A stretch of DNA of 57,226 nucleotides from positions 1 to 57,226 of the forward strand of contig DATKCA010000123.1 of assembly GCA_035544675.1 (NCBI GenBank), read 5' to 3'. The notes under the pieces are model-generated. The model saw only the letters and a list, made by a program, of their open reading frames with translations, had not been told where the DNA came from and did not search any database. A program made the translations under genes and the position numbers. Below, one piece after another: positions 36,437-44,451 of the stretch (its first letter is position 1; each line of letters begins with the position of its first letter). The DNA comes from DATKCA01 sp035544675. GTDB lineage: Bacteria; Acidobacteriota; Thermoanaerobaculia; Gp7-AA8.

Positions 36437-36586
36437 ATGCCGGCGGTCGTGATCGTGGGCACAGGGGTCACCGGGGCCAGCGTCGCGTATCACCTGGCGC
36501 GCACCGAGGAGGAGCTGGGCGTGCTGAGTGGAGCGCCGCCGACTCGGCGGCGGTTTTTCAGAATCAGGTTCGGACTGAGTCTCTGA
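36437..36586 (+). pseudogene. 5' fragment of an FAD-dependent oxidoreductase, truncated by a palindrome
   Basis: The frame opens MPAVVIVGTGVTGASVAYHL, a canonical GxGxxG FAD-binding start of the DAO/glycine-oxidase type. After about 33 codons it runs into a family A palindrome (36527-36556) and stops at 36584-36586, giving only 49 residues. The rest of the enzyme is absent. It retains a TACTCT box 7 nt before its ATG. I read this as a gene cut off by the repeat or by a deletion at it. Confidence 0.6.
36527..36556 (+). terminator. Family A palindrome followed by a T run
   Basis: GTGGAGCGCCGCCGA pairs with TCGGCGGCG and is followed by TTTTT, giving the form of a Rho-independent terminator on the plus strand. 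It caps the truncated oxidoreductase fragment, 8 nt from the stop of the convergent YqiA-like gene. Confidence 0.6.
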
Positions 36587-37208
36587 TCGCCTTTGCGATC
36601 ACGTCCACGTGCGCAACGAGACTGTGGTCGCCCTCCGGGATCTCGATGAACTGCGAGCCGGGCACCACGTCCCACGAGTCCCACACGCTCTTGACCAGGT
36701 CGAACGGCACGGTCTCGTCGTTCCGCCCCATCACGATCACCACCGGCACCACCGGCGCCTGCGCCTCCGGCTCCACGCTCATCATCTTCTCGAAGAAGGC
36801 GCGGTGAATCGGCGCCGGCTCATTCAGGTCGTGATGAAACATCATCACCGGGTCACCGGGCGGGATCCTGCTCATCCACCGCTTTCCGACGCCGAGGCCC
36901 GGCGCGATGAGGACGAGCGGAGCGCGGACGCCGCGGCGGACCACTTCCAGCGCCGCCAGTGCGCCGAGGGAACTGCCGACGATGGCCGCGGGAGGCCGTT
37001 GCCGGGCGTGCTCCAGGCCGAGGCGGACGATCGCTTCGAAGTCGAGCCGCTCGAACGACGGCACGTTGCAGTCGGGTGCGTCGAGCACGATGTCCGGCTC
37101 CAGCAGCTTGGCCAGCATTCCGACCTTCTGGCTGCGCGGAGACGATGCAAAGCCGTGAAAGTACAGAACACTCGCGCTGCTCGAGCGAGGCCGGCGCGGC
37201 GGCTTCAT
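36564..37208 (-). CDS. YqiA-like alpha/beta hydrolase (esterase)
   Basis: The 214-aa protein has the family's HGFASSPRSQK near residue 18, nucleophile Ser80 in VGSSLGALAA, Asp164 in GRNDETVPFD and His195 in EGDHSL. YqiA/YcfP relatives are small cytosolic esterases. Its ATG overlaps the stop of a 29-codon ORF (ATGA), so it is likely translated by coupling. Confidence 0.88.
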   Translation of the reverse strand: MKPPRRPRSSSASVLYFHGFASSPRSQKVGMLAKLLEPDIVLDAPDCNVPSFERLDFEAIVRLGLEHARQRPPAAIVGSSLGALAALEVVRRGVRAPLVLIAPGLGVGKRWMSRIPPGDPVMMFHHDLNEPAPIHRAFFEKMMSVEPEAQAPVVPVVIVMGRNDETVPFDLVKSVWDSWDVVPGSQFIEIPEGDHSLVAHVDVIAKAIRDSVRT

Positions 37209-37294
37209 GAGTAGATGACGCGGTACGCTTTCTCCGCCAGCTTCTGCAGACGGTCTTCCGATGCGCTGACGAAAATGGACTGCCGGCATGCCAT
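37205..37294 (-). CDS. 29-codon leaderless small ORF coupled to the YqiA-like gene
   Basis: The ORF starts MACRQSIFVSASEDRLQKLA and ends with AEKAYRVIYS. Its codons have strong third-position G/C. TACAAT lies 6 nt before its ATG at 37294, and its TGA overlaps the ATG of the downstream esterase. These three marks together argue for translation. It may be a leader peptide whose translation opens the esterase start, or a small protein in its own right. Confidence 0.5.
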   Translation of the reverse strand: MACRQSIFVSASEDRLQKLAEKAYRVIYS

Positions 37295-37310
37295 CGGCAG
37301 ATTGTATGCT
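37295..37310. promoter_or_regulatory. Overlapping divergent -10 boxes for the small ORF and cytochrome c
   Basis: The minus strand has TACAAT (37306-37301), 6 nt before the ATG at 37294. The plus strand has TATGCT (37305-37310) serving the cytochrome gene, which has an 18-nt leader with GGAGG. Confidence 0.45.
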
Positions 37311-37328
37311 TCCGCGCGGAGGGGTCTG

Positions 37329-37721
37329 ATGCCGTTGAAACCTGTTCTCGGTGGTCTGCTGCTCGTCTCGCTGCTCGCCTGTGCGCGCCAGGAATCGAAT
37401 GGCGAAGCCACCGACACGGGAGCGGCCACCGACACCAGCGCGACCGTTCCCGCAGTGGCCACGGAAACGGTGGCCCCTCCTCCCGATCCGGCGCTCATCG
37501 CCGAAGGCGACACACTCTTCCGCGCGCAGTGCGCGCGCTGCCATATCGGCGAGATGAGGTCGCTGCGCACCCCGGCGGTGCAGAACCTGACGGACGCCGA
37601 GCTCACGCAAACGATTCGCGGCGCCAACCAGATGGTGAGTGCGCGCGGAACCCACAAGGTCCTCGACCTCACCGACAGCGAGATGGCAGCCGTCGTGGCG
37701 TACATCAAGTCGTTGGAGTAA
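37329..37721 (+). CDS. Lipoprotein cytochrome c (single heme)
   Basis: The 130-aa protein has a lipobox with Cys18 (SLLAC), a Thr/Ala/Pro-rich linker, and a class I cytochrome domain with heme motif CARCH at 68-72. Met102 in ANQMVS is the likely distal ligand. It would shuttle electrons while anchored in the periplasm. A GGAGG lies 7 nt before the ATG. A related cytochrome follows. Confidence 0.88.
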   Translation: MPLKPVLGGLLLVSLLACARQESNGEATDTGAATDTSATVPAVATETVAPPPDPALIAEGDTLFRAQCARCHIGEMRSLRTPAVQNLTDAELTQTIRGANQMVSARGTHKVLDLTDSEMAAVVAYIKSLE

Positions 37722-37731
37722 AGGGCATTTG

Positions 37732-37983
37732 ACGTTCCCGAGCCCGTGCCCGTGCCCGGGCCCGCGCCCGGCTTTTCGTCCCCCCCTCCCCGCCCGGGGC
37801 GCCGGGTGAGGACACCCGGCGCTCCATGCGTTGTGGCGGCGCATTCGTTCACGGAATGGAGCGCGGGTGGTCCTCACCCGCGCCTTGTCGTCCCCCTCCC
37901 CGCCCAGGGCGCCGCCGGGTCGGCGGCGCTCCACGGTTGCCGGTTGCCGGTTGCCGGTTACCGGTTGCCGGTTGCCGGTTGCC
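37732..37983. repeat. Composite repeat block between two cytochrome genes
   Basis: The 309-nt gap 37722-38030 holds no gene. In order: GCCCGT/GCCCGG hexamers (about 37740-37780), an inverted family B palindrome (37787-37826), a direct family B palindrome (37853-37887), a family A palindrome (37909-37933) and about six GGTTGCC heptamers (37935-37983). Confidence 0.9.
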
Positions 37984-38030
37984 GCCCCCCCGCGGCAGGC
38001 TTCGTGCTCTTCCCTCTTCGGAGGTCCCCA

Positions 38031-38678
38031 ATGATCCGAGTACTCGCTCTTTGCTCTCTGGTCACGGTCGCGCTCGCCTGTTCTCGCAGCGAAACCACCG
38101 ACGTGGCGACGACAACGACGACTGACCCCATTCCGGCGGTGACCGAGATGATCGACACCGTCACGATCGAGACCGAGACGATGGAGACCGGCACCATCAC
38201 TCCCGGCACCACGACTCCGGCGCCGACTGCGACCGCGACGATCGCTGCCGGCCGCGTAGCGGGCTCCCCGTCCACCACCCCGGGTGTCCCCTCGCCCGCG
38301 GTGCGTCCTGTCGCCCAGGCTCCGGCAACGCCGGCGGCCATTCCGCAGCCGCAGACGTCGGCGGCGGCCGAACCGGTGCCGGCGCCGATCACCGACAACA
38401 CGCCGCCCGCCGATGCGGCGCCGGCTCCGACCGCCAACATCGCCGGCGGACAGCCGGTGTACAAGGCGAAGTGTGCAGCTTGTCACGGTCCCGACGGCAA
38501 GAAGCCGCAGGGCGGAGTGACGCTCGCGTCCGACGCGGTGCAGAACAAATCCGATGCGGAGCTGGCGCGCCTGATCCGCGAAGGAAAAGGAAAGGTCTCG
38601 GCAGCGGCGCACAAGCGCGCTGCGCTGAACGGGGAGCAGATCCGCGACGTCGTCGCGTATATCAAAGCGCTGAAGTAG
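38031..38678 (+). CDS. Lipoprotein cytochrome c lacking a Met ligand
   Basis: The 215-aa protein has lipobox Cys17 (ALAC), a long Thr/Pro/Ala-rich low-complexity linker (about 20-138) and a C-terminal heme domain with CAACH at 148-152. No methionine follows the heme motif. His194 in SAAAHKRA is the best candidate for the sixth ligand, which would lower the redox potential relative to the neighbouring His/Met cytochrome. GGAGG lies 5 nt before the ATG. Confidence 0.85.
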   Translation: MIRVLALCSLVTVALACSRSETTDVATTTTTDPIPAVTEMIDTVTIETETMETGTITPGTTTPAPTATATIAAGRVAGSPSTTPGVPSPAVRPVAQAPATPAAIPQPQTSAAAEPVPAPITDNTPPADAAPAPTANIAGGQPVYKAKCAACHGPDGKKPQGGVTLASDAVQNKSDAELARLIREGKGKVSAAAHKRAALNGEQIRDVVAYIKALK

Positions 38679-38683
38679 TGAAT

Positions 38684-38697
38684 TAGGATGCGCGGCT
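38684..38697 (+). promoter_or_regulatory. TAGGAT box 8 nt before a GTG start
   Basis: TAGGAT at 38684-38689, then 8 nt, then GTG at 38698. It lies in the 19-nt gap after the cytochrome gene. Confidence 0.35.
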
Positions 38698-39984
38698 GTG
38701 AACGACTGGAGTGAGCGGGCCGTCAGCGCGGAGAGAGCCGTCGCGCTGATCACCAGCGGGATGAAGGTGTTCATCCATGGAGCGGCGGCGACGCCGTCGC
38801 CGCTCATCGAGGCCCTGGCGGCGCGGAGCGACCTGGAGGACGTTCATACCTTCCACATCCACCTGGAGGGCGACACGCCGCACGTGGCCACGGATCGCGC
38901 GCGCAGCTTCCGGGCCGTCTCGCTCTTTTGCGGGAAGTCGCTTCGGCAGCCCATCGCGGAAGGGCGCGCCGACTTCGTGCCGATCTTCCTCTCGGACATC
39001 CCGGCGTTGTTCACCAGCGGCAAAGTGGCGCTCGACGCGGCGATCCTGCAGCTCTCGCCTCCCGACCGGCACGGCTACTGCACGCTCGGCGTATCGGTCG
39101 ATACGGCGCTGGCGGCGGCGCGCACGGCCAGGATCATCATCGCCGAGATCAATGAGCGGATGCCGCGCACCCACGGCAACACGCTCGTGCCTTTCAGCAG
39201 CGTCACCGCATTCATCCACAGCGATCGGCCGCTGCCCAGGCACTCCATCGGCACGCCCAGTGAGGCGGAGGACGCGATCGGCGGACACATCGCCCCGCTC
39301 ATCCCGGACGGCGCGACGCTGCAGATGGGAATCGGAGCCATCCCCGACGCCGTCCTCTCCCGTCTCTTCGACAAACGCGACCTCGGCATCCACACAGAGA
39401 TGTTCTCGGACCGCGTGGTCGATCTGGTGGAGGCGGGAGTGGTCAACAACCGGCAGAAGAGAGTGCACTCCGGGCGGATCACCACGAGCTTCGTCAACGG
39501 CTCGCAGCGTCTCTTCGACTTCGTCGATGACAATCCGTTCGTGGAGTTCTACCCGGCCGACCACACCAACGACACGGCCGTGATCCGCAAGAACCACCAT
39601 GTCGTGGCACTGAACTCGGCGCTGGAGGTCGACCTCAGCGGACAGGTCGTGGCCGACTCGATCGGCCACCGCATCTACTCCGGCATCGGCGGGCAGATGG
39701 ACTTCATGCGCGGCGCGGCGCTGTCACCGGGCGGCGTTCCGATCATCGCGCTGCAGTCGACGGCCGCGAAGGGAACGCTGTCGCGCATCGTGCCGTCGCT
39801 CAAGCCGGGCGCGGGTGTCGTGACCACGCGCGGCCACGTGCACTGGGTGGTGACCGAGTACGGCGCGGTGAACCTGTGGGGCTGCTCCCTGCGCGAGCGC
39901 GCCGACGCTCTGATCTCCATCGCGCATCCCGATTTCCGCGGCGAGCTGCGGAAGGAGATCGCCGGGATCCGGAGGTTTTCGTGA
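38698..39984 (+). CDS. Acetyl-CoA hydrolase / 4-hydroxybutyrate CoA-transferase family protein
   Basis: The 428-aa protein matches the class I CoA-transferase Cat1/AbfT group in length. The catalytic Glu234 lies in GIHTEMFSD, and MGIGAIPDAV and the C-terminal GVVTTRGHVHWVVTEYGAV are family motifs. It moves CoA between acids such as acetate, propionate or 4-hydroxybutyrate. The specific donor is not readable from the sequence. It starts with GTG. Confidence 0.9.
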   Translation: MNDWSERAVSAERAVALITSGMKVFIHGAAATPSPLIEALAARSDLEDVHTFHIHLEGDTPHVATDRARSFRAVSLFCGKSLRQPIAEGRADFVPIFLSDIPALFTSGKVALDAAILQLSPPDRHGYCTLGVSVDTALAAARTARIIIAEINERMPRTHGNTLVPFSSVTAFIHSDRPLPRHSIGTPSEAEDAIGGHIAPLIPDGATLQMGIGAIPDAVLSRLFDKRDLGIHTEMFSDRVVDLVEAGVVNNRQKRVHSGRITTSFVNGSQRLFDFVDDNPFVEFYPADHTNDTAVIRKNHHVVALNSALEVDLSGQVVADSIGHRIYSGIGGQMDFMRGAALSPGGVPIIALQSTAAKGTLSRIVPSLKPGAGVVTTRGHVHWVVTEYGAVNLWGCSLRERADALISIAHPDFRGELRKEIAGIRRFS

Positions 39985-40044
39985 AACGCCGCCTCTCGGC
40001 GGCGCTCCACAGAAACGCCGCCGGGTCGGCGGCGCTCCACTCCT
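39985..40044. repeat. Two tandem family A palindromes between convergent genes
   Basis: Two hairpins of CGCCGCC...GGCGGCGCTCCAC type lie head to tail with AGAAA between them. They fill the whole gap between the CoA-transferase stop and the SPFH gene stop. Confidence 0.9.
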
Positions 40045-41002
40045 AGGCTCTTGGTTCCGGATACACCTTTGCCGATAGCCGCGGCTCTACGGCCTGCGTC
40101 TTGATCGCGTTCGTCGCCAGCGCCAGCATCGAGCTGATGTCGGCCAGGTTGGCCGGGACGATCATCGAGTTGCCGCTCCTGGCCAGGTTGCCGAACTCCT
40201 TGATGTACTGCTCGGCGATGCGAAGCTGCATCGCCTCCTGCCCGCCGGTGACCTTCAGCGCCTCGGCCACACGGCGCAGCCCCTCGGCCGTGGCCGTGGC
40301 CACCGACAGGATCGCCGCGGCCTGACCCTCGGCCTCGTTGATGTTCTGCTGCTTCTTCGCTTCCGAAGCCTTGATGACCTGCTGCTTCTCGCCTTCGGCG
40401 GAGTTGACGGCGGCGTCGCGCTGCCCTTCGGACTGCAGGATGAGCGCGCGCTTCTCGCGCTCCGCGCGCATCTGCTTCTCCATGGCCGCCAGGACGTCAT
40501 GCGGCGGCGTGATGTTCTTGATCTCGTAGCGGAGGACCTTCACGCCCCACGCCTCGGACGCCTTGTCCACCTCCAGCACGACCTGGGTATTGATGGTCGT
40601 GCGCTCCTCGAACGTGCGGTCGAGATCGATCTTGCCGATCTCGCTGCGCAGCGTCGTCTGGGCGAGCTGCGAGATCGCGTAGTTGAAGTCGGTGATGCCG
40701 TAGGAGGCTCTCTCCGGATTGAGCACCTTCACGTACAGGACGCCGTCGACGCCGACCTGGACGTTGTCCTTCGTGATGCAGACCTGCTCCGGGATGTCCA
40801 GCGCACTCTCTTTGAGCGAGTGCTTGTAGCGGACGACGTCCAGGAACGGCACCAGGATGTGAAATCCGGCGTGAAGCGTGGTCGAGTATTTCCCGAGGCG
40901 CTCCACGACCCACGCCTGCTGCTGGGGGACTACGCGGGCGATCTTCGAGACGATGATCATCGCGAAGATGGCGACTACGACTGTGACGATCAGGCTACCC
41001 AT
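40043..41002 (-). CDS. SPFH/band 7 membrane protein (stomatin/QmcA-like)
   Basis: The 319-aa protein has one N-terminal membrane helix and an SPFH domain (QQAWVVERLGKYSTTLHAGF near residue 28; YEIKNITPPHDVLAAMEKQM near 155). A coiled-coil alanine/glutamate-rich helix and a short C-terminal tail follow. These proteins form large oligomeric cages or microdomains in the inner membrane. It overlaps the NfeD gene by 8 nt, the standard partner arrangement. Confidence 0.93.
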   Translation of the reverse strand: MGSLIVTVVVAIFAMIIVSKIARVVPQQQAWVVERLGKYSTTLHAGFHILVPFLDVVRYKHSLKESALDIPEQVCITKDNVQVGVDGVLYVKVLNPERASYGITDFNYAISQLAQTTLRSEIGKIDLDRTFEERTTINTQVVLEVDKASEAWGVKVLRYEIKNITPPHDVLAAMEKQMRAEREKRALILQSEGQRDAAVNSAEGEKQQVIKASEAKKQQNINEAEGQAAAILSVATATAEGLRRVAEALKVTGGQEAMQLRIAEQYIKEFGNLARSGNSMIVPANLADISSMLALATNAIKTQAVEPRLSAKVYPEPRA

Positions 41003-41444
41003 GGCTTATCTCCTGAGTTCCGACAGCACGAATGTGAAGTAACAGGCCGTCGACACGATCGACGGTGCAGCGTTGGCCTTTTTTGAGCGGCGTCGGTCCA
41101 ACGTTCTCCGCGCTCCAGGTACTCCCGCGAAGCTCAGCCGTACCGCGACTCCGCACATCGATGTCGCCGAGGGCGAGCGCTTCCTCGCCGATGAGGCTGT
41201 CGACGACCTTCGGCTCGTTCAGTCTGAACTTGCGCATGACGATCGGCCGCAGGAACACGAGCGCGACCAGCGAGCTCACCGTGAACACGAGCAGCTGCTG
41301 CCAGAGCGGCCCGTCCCATCCCGCCCCCACCAGCAGGGCAACCAGGAGCGCGCCGCCCCCGAAGAATCCGAGATGCATCGAGGCCGACGCGAATTCGATC
41401 GCGAGCAGGGCGATGCCGATGAGAACCCAGATCCACCAAACCAT
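40995..41444 (-). CDS. NfeD-family membrane protein
   Basis: The 149-aa protein has three or four N-terminal helices (WIWVLIGIALLAIEFASA onward) and a C-terminal OB-fold (GEEALALGDIDVRSRGTAEL). It is the short NfeD1b form without the protease domain and partners with the stomatin-like protein encoded directly after it. The AAGG before its ATG is the end of the upstream heptamer array. Confidence 0.92.
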   Translation of the reverse strand: MVWWIWVLIGIALLAIEFASASMHLGFFGGGALLVALLVGAGWDGPLWQQLLVFTVSSLVALVFLRPIVMRKFRLNEPKVVDSLIGEEALALGDIDVRSRGTAELRGSTWSAENVGPTPLKKGQRCTVDRVDGLLLHIRAVGTQEISHG

Positions 41445-41448
41445 AAAC

Positions 41449-41552
41449 CTTAGTCCTTAGTCCTTAGGCCTTAGGGGCTACACGAGCGCCCTGAGGACCA
41501 AGGACTAAGGACTAAGGACTAAGGACTAAGGACTAAGGACTAAGGACTAAGA
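41449..41552. repeat. Facing CTAAGGA arrays in a divergent promoter region
   Basis: CCTTAGT units at 41449-41474 face about eight GGACTAA units at 41490-41552 over a short G/C loop. The hairpin lies between the NfeD start and the DUF2911 gene. Confidence 0.92.
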
Positions 41553-41598
41553 AGCTGGAGGGTAACACAATCTTCACAGACACCGCGGCGGGCACAGC

Positions 41599-41633
41599 TA
41601 TCATCCGGCCCCATAAGAGAAAGGAGATCGCTC
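41599..41633 (+). promoter_or_regulatory. TATCAT box and strong Shine-Dalgarno of the DUF2911 gene
   Basis: TATCAT at 41599-41604 is followed by a 29-nt leader with AAGGAG at 41621-41626, 7 nt before the ATG. It shows that this genome also uses classical led mRNAs. Confidence 0.5.
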
Positions 41634-42782
41634 ATGCGAAAACTAGCCATCACCGCGGCCGCCACGCTTCTCGCCACGGCCGCGCTCGCGCAGAACACGA
41701 TGAACACGTCTCTAACCCTGCCGACCAGCGGAAACAACCAGCGCGCCTCGGTCACGCAGTACATCGGCCCGGTCAAGGTCACGATCGACTACAGCAGTCC
41801 GGACGTCCACGCTCCCAACGGAGAGGACCGGCGCGGCAAGATCTATGGCACCGACGTCGTCCACTGGGGCTGGAAGAACCTCGGATTCGGCACCTGCACG
41901 GCCTGCCCGTGGCGCGCCGGCTCGAACGAGAACACGGTGTTCACGACCTCGCACGACATCCAGATCGAGGGGCAGAAGCTTCCCGCCGGCACCTATGGCC
42001 TGTTCATGGTTGCCGACCCCGCCAACTGGACGGTGATCTTCTCGAAGAACTCCACCTCATGGGGCAGCTACTTCTACAAACCGGAGGAGGACGCGTTGCG
42101 CGTCAACGTGAAGCCGGCCGGATCCGAATACAACGAGTGGCTCACCTACGAGTTCATCGATCGGCAGCCCTCCAGCGCGGTCGTGGCGATGAAGTGGGAG
42201 GACGTTCAGGTTCCGGTCAAGATCACCGTCCCCGACATCGTCGACGCCTACCTCACCGAGATCCGCAAGGAGCTGCGCTCCTCGCCCGGCTTCCGCTGGC
42301 AGAACTGGAACAACGCTGCGCAGTACGCCCTGCAGAACAAGCGATTCGACGACGCGCTCGAGTTTGCGCAGGTGGCGGCGAAGGCGAACTCGTTCGGCAG
42401 CGACGAGAACTTCCAGACGCTCAGCACCCTGGCCGAGGCGCAGGAGGCCAAAGGCATGACGGCCGAGGCGCGCGTGACGCGCAACAAAGCTCTGAATCAC
42501 CCGACCGCGAGCGTTCGCCAGCTGCACCAGTACGCGCGCACCGAGCTCGGGAAGGGCAACAAGAGCGAGGCCATCCGTATCTGGCAACTGAATGCGAAGC
42601 GCTATCCCAACCAATGGCCGGTCAACGTCGGCCTGATGCGCGCTGCCTCTGCCGCGGGCAAATACCGGGACGCGCTGCGCTACGCGAAGCGCGCCCTGGC
42701 GCAGGCGCCCGACGACCTGCAAAAAGAGAGCATCGAGGCGTCGATCAAGAAGCTGGAAGCTGGACAGGACGCGAACAGCTAG
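41634..42782 (+). CDS. Secreted DUF2911 protein with TPR-like C terminus
   Basis: The 382-aa protein has a signal peptide (MRKLAITAAATLLATAALA), a DUF2911 beta domain (VTIDYSSPDVHAPNGEDRRG; GTYGLFMVADPANWTVIF) to about residue 190, and TPR-like helices (NNAAQYALQNKRFDDALEFA). DUF2911 proteins are common in Acidobacteriota and Bacteroidota and have no assigned activity. The strong Shine-Dalgarno suggests high expression. The stop is 3 nt from the convergent MFS stop. Confidence 0.88.
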   Translation: MRKLAITAAATLLATAALAQNTMNTSLTLPTSGNNQRASVTQYIGPVKVTIDYSSPDVHAPNGEDRRGKIYGTDVVHWGWKNLGFGTCTACPWRAGSNENTVFTTSHDIQIEGQKLPAGTYGLFMVADPANWTVIFSKNSTSWGSYFYKPEEDALRVNVKPAGSEYNEWLTYEFIDRQPSSAVVAMKWEDVQVPVKITVPDIVDAYLTEIRKELRSSPGFRWQNWNNAAQYALQNKRFDDALEFAQVAAKANSFGSDENFQTLSTLAEAQEAKGMTAEARVTRNKALNHPTASVRQLHQYARTELGKGNKSEAIRIWQLNAKRYPNQWPVNVGLMRAASAAGKYRDALRYAKRALAQAPDDLQKESIEASIKKLEAGQDANS

Positions 42783-42785
42783 GCC

Positions 42786-43955
42786 TCAGGCCTTAGGCGT
42801 GAGTTGTTTCAAACGCATCATGGCCATGATGCCGAACAAGGGGCCGGGAGCGAGCGCCACGAACGCCCACTCCCACCCCACCGCTTCCACGAGCCGCGGC
42901 ATCATGGCGATCGACACGGTGGTGATGAGGAAGCCGATGCACGTCTGCATCGTCAGCGCAGTCCCGAGGTAGCGCGGGTCGCCGAATTCCGTGACGCAGG
43001 CGGAGAACTGCGCGGAGTCCGCGACGACCGTGGCGCCCCACACTGACGCCAGAACGAGCAGCAGCATGGCCGGTCCGCCGTACGCGAACCCGATGAGCAG
43101 GCAGCACGCGCCGCTCATGGCCATGGCCCCGGCGGCGACGTTCGCGCGGCCCACGCGATCCGCCAGCAGACCGGCCAGGACACAGCCGGCCGCGCCGGCT
43201 CCGATCACGGCGAACGCCCCCGCCTCGGCCAGACGCGGACTGTCGCCGCTCTCCCTCGCGCTGGCGCGCAGCATCACCGGGATCCACGTCCACATCGCGT
43301 ACAGCTCCCACATGTGTCCGAAGTATCCGAAGTTCGCCAGTCGCACCCCGCGGTTCTCGAAGACCCGGCGCACCTGCGTGATGTCGAACGGCTGATTCGG
43401 CAGCGCATACGGGCCGTCGCGCACGAACAGAATGACCAGCACCCCTGCCGCGGCCGCGAGCAGCGACGCGGCCCCGACGTTGACGCGCCACTCCGCCGAT
43501 CCGAATGCGTTGGCCAGGTACGGCGATGCTTTCCCCAGCGTGAGCGCGCCGATCAGCACTCCCAGGGCGAAGCCGCGGCCGCTGCGGAACCACGTGGCGA
43601 TGATCTTCATCCCCGGCGGATAGACGCCGGCCAGACAGACCCCGGTCGCAAAGCGCAGAACGACCGCGGTGGTGAGGTCGTGCGCGAACATCGCCAGCGC
43701 GCCGTTGATCGCGGCGCCGGCGAACGCGGAGGCCGCCACGAGCCGCCGCGCGCTCATGATGTCCGGCAGGTTGAACACGGCGCTGAACAACGTGCCGGCA
43801 ACGAAGCCGAGCTGCACGGACAGCGTCAGCCACGATGCGGAGGTGCCGAGGTCCCACTCGCGGGCGATCTGCGGGGTGACCGCCGAGACGCCGAACCACA
43901 GCCCCATGCCGAGGAGCTCGGCCAGCGCGAGGATGGTGAGGGCGCGGTATTTCAT
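42786..43955 (-). CDS. Major facilitator superfamily transporter
   Basis: The 389-aa protein has twelve predicted helices and the general MFS layout, with DIMSARR at the loop 2-3 position and a central cytoplasmic loop near residue 195. The opening ALAELLGMGLWFGVSAVTPQ resembles bacterial MFS exporters of unknown substrate. No regulator lies beside it. Confidence 0.85.
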   Translation of the reverse strand: MKYRALTILALAELLGMGLWFGVSAVTPQIAREWDLGTSASWLTLSVQLGFVAGTLFSAVFNLPDIMSARRLVAASAFAGAAINGALAMFAHDLTTAVVLRFATGVCLAGVYPPGMKIIATWFRSGRGFALGVLIGALTLGKASPYLANAFGSAEWRVNVGAASLLAAAAGVLVILFVRDGPYALPNQPFDITQVRRVFENRGVRLANFGYFGHMWELYAMWTWIPVMLRASARESGDSPRLAEAGAFAVIGAGAAGCVLAGLLADRVGRANVAAGAMAMSGACCLLIGFAYGGPAMLLLVLASVWGATVVADSAQFSACVTEFGDPRYLGTALTMQTCIGFLITTVSIAMMPRLVEAVGWEWAFVALAPGPLFGIMAMMRLKQLTPKA

Positions 43956-43961
43956 TGATAG

Positions 43962-44032
43962 GCGTCAGGCGTCAGGCGTCAGGCCTTGGAGGAACTCGAT
44001 CTCCTAACGCCTAAGGCCTAAGGCCTAAGGAC
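43962..44032. repeat. GCGTCAG and AAGGCCT heptamer arrays, facing
   Basis: Three GCGTCAG units (43962-43984) face CCTAACG and AAGGCCT units (44003-44032) across a loop containing a short GGAG/CTCC stem, in the divergent gap between the MFS gene and the 69-aa gene. Confidence 0.85.
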
Positions 44033-44130
44033 TCATTATCCCCTTCGATACACGCCCTCCCCCATCGGACAGGTTTACGGTCTATTCCGTAGCCAACGCG
44101 CACGCGAGCGCATACCTTCTTCACCACACC

Positions 44131-44340
44131 ATGCGGAAATCATCAATGCTCACCGCGCTCACCACGATTCTCGGCCGGCCAAACATCGACGAGCTGATGA
44201 AGCAGATTCGCGACACCATCGGTTCCCGTCCGCACGCCATGGACGCCGCCAGCGGCCGACGCCTCCTCGGCTCTCTGTTGAGCGGGCGGCGGGAAACCGA
44301 GCAGTTGATGCGGCGCCTGGGCAGGTCATCCCGATCGTAG
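44131..44340 (+). CDS. Hypothetical 69-aa protein
   Basis: The ORF (MRKSSMLTALTTILGRPNID at the start) is basic and helical, with a possible amphipathic core. No family recognised. An internal ATG six codons in is an alternative start. The final residues RSSRS and the stop come from a half copy of the family C repeat, so the original end may have been different. Moderate support only. Confidence 0.4.
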   Translation: MRKSSMLTALTTILGRPNIDELMKQIRDTIGSRPHAMDAASGRRLLGSLLSGRRETEQLMRRLGRSSRS

Positions 44341-44350
44341 CGAGGGATCT
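44325..44350 (+). repeat. Half copy of the family C repeat
   Basis: GTCATCCCGATCGTAGCGAGG matches one arm of the element at 34601-34694. The facing arm is absent. Confidence 0.7.
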
Positions 44351-44451
44351 CTTGCGGGAGGGAGGCACCCTAGCCGCGCCACCCGCCCCCCTGGATTCGG
44401 CACCTCCCTCCGGAACACATCCCCCGCTCGCGCTGTTGCCCCCCGGCGCGC

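Noticed and set aside
37746..38030. N-terminal extension of the second cytochrome
   Set aside because: It reads through palindromes and heptamers. The lipoprotein leader starts at 38031.
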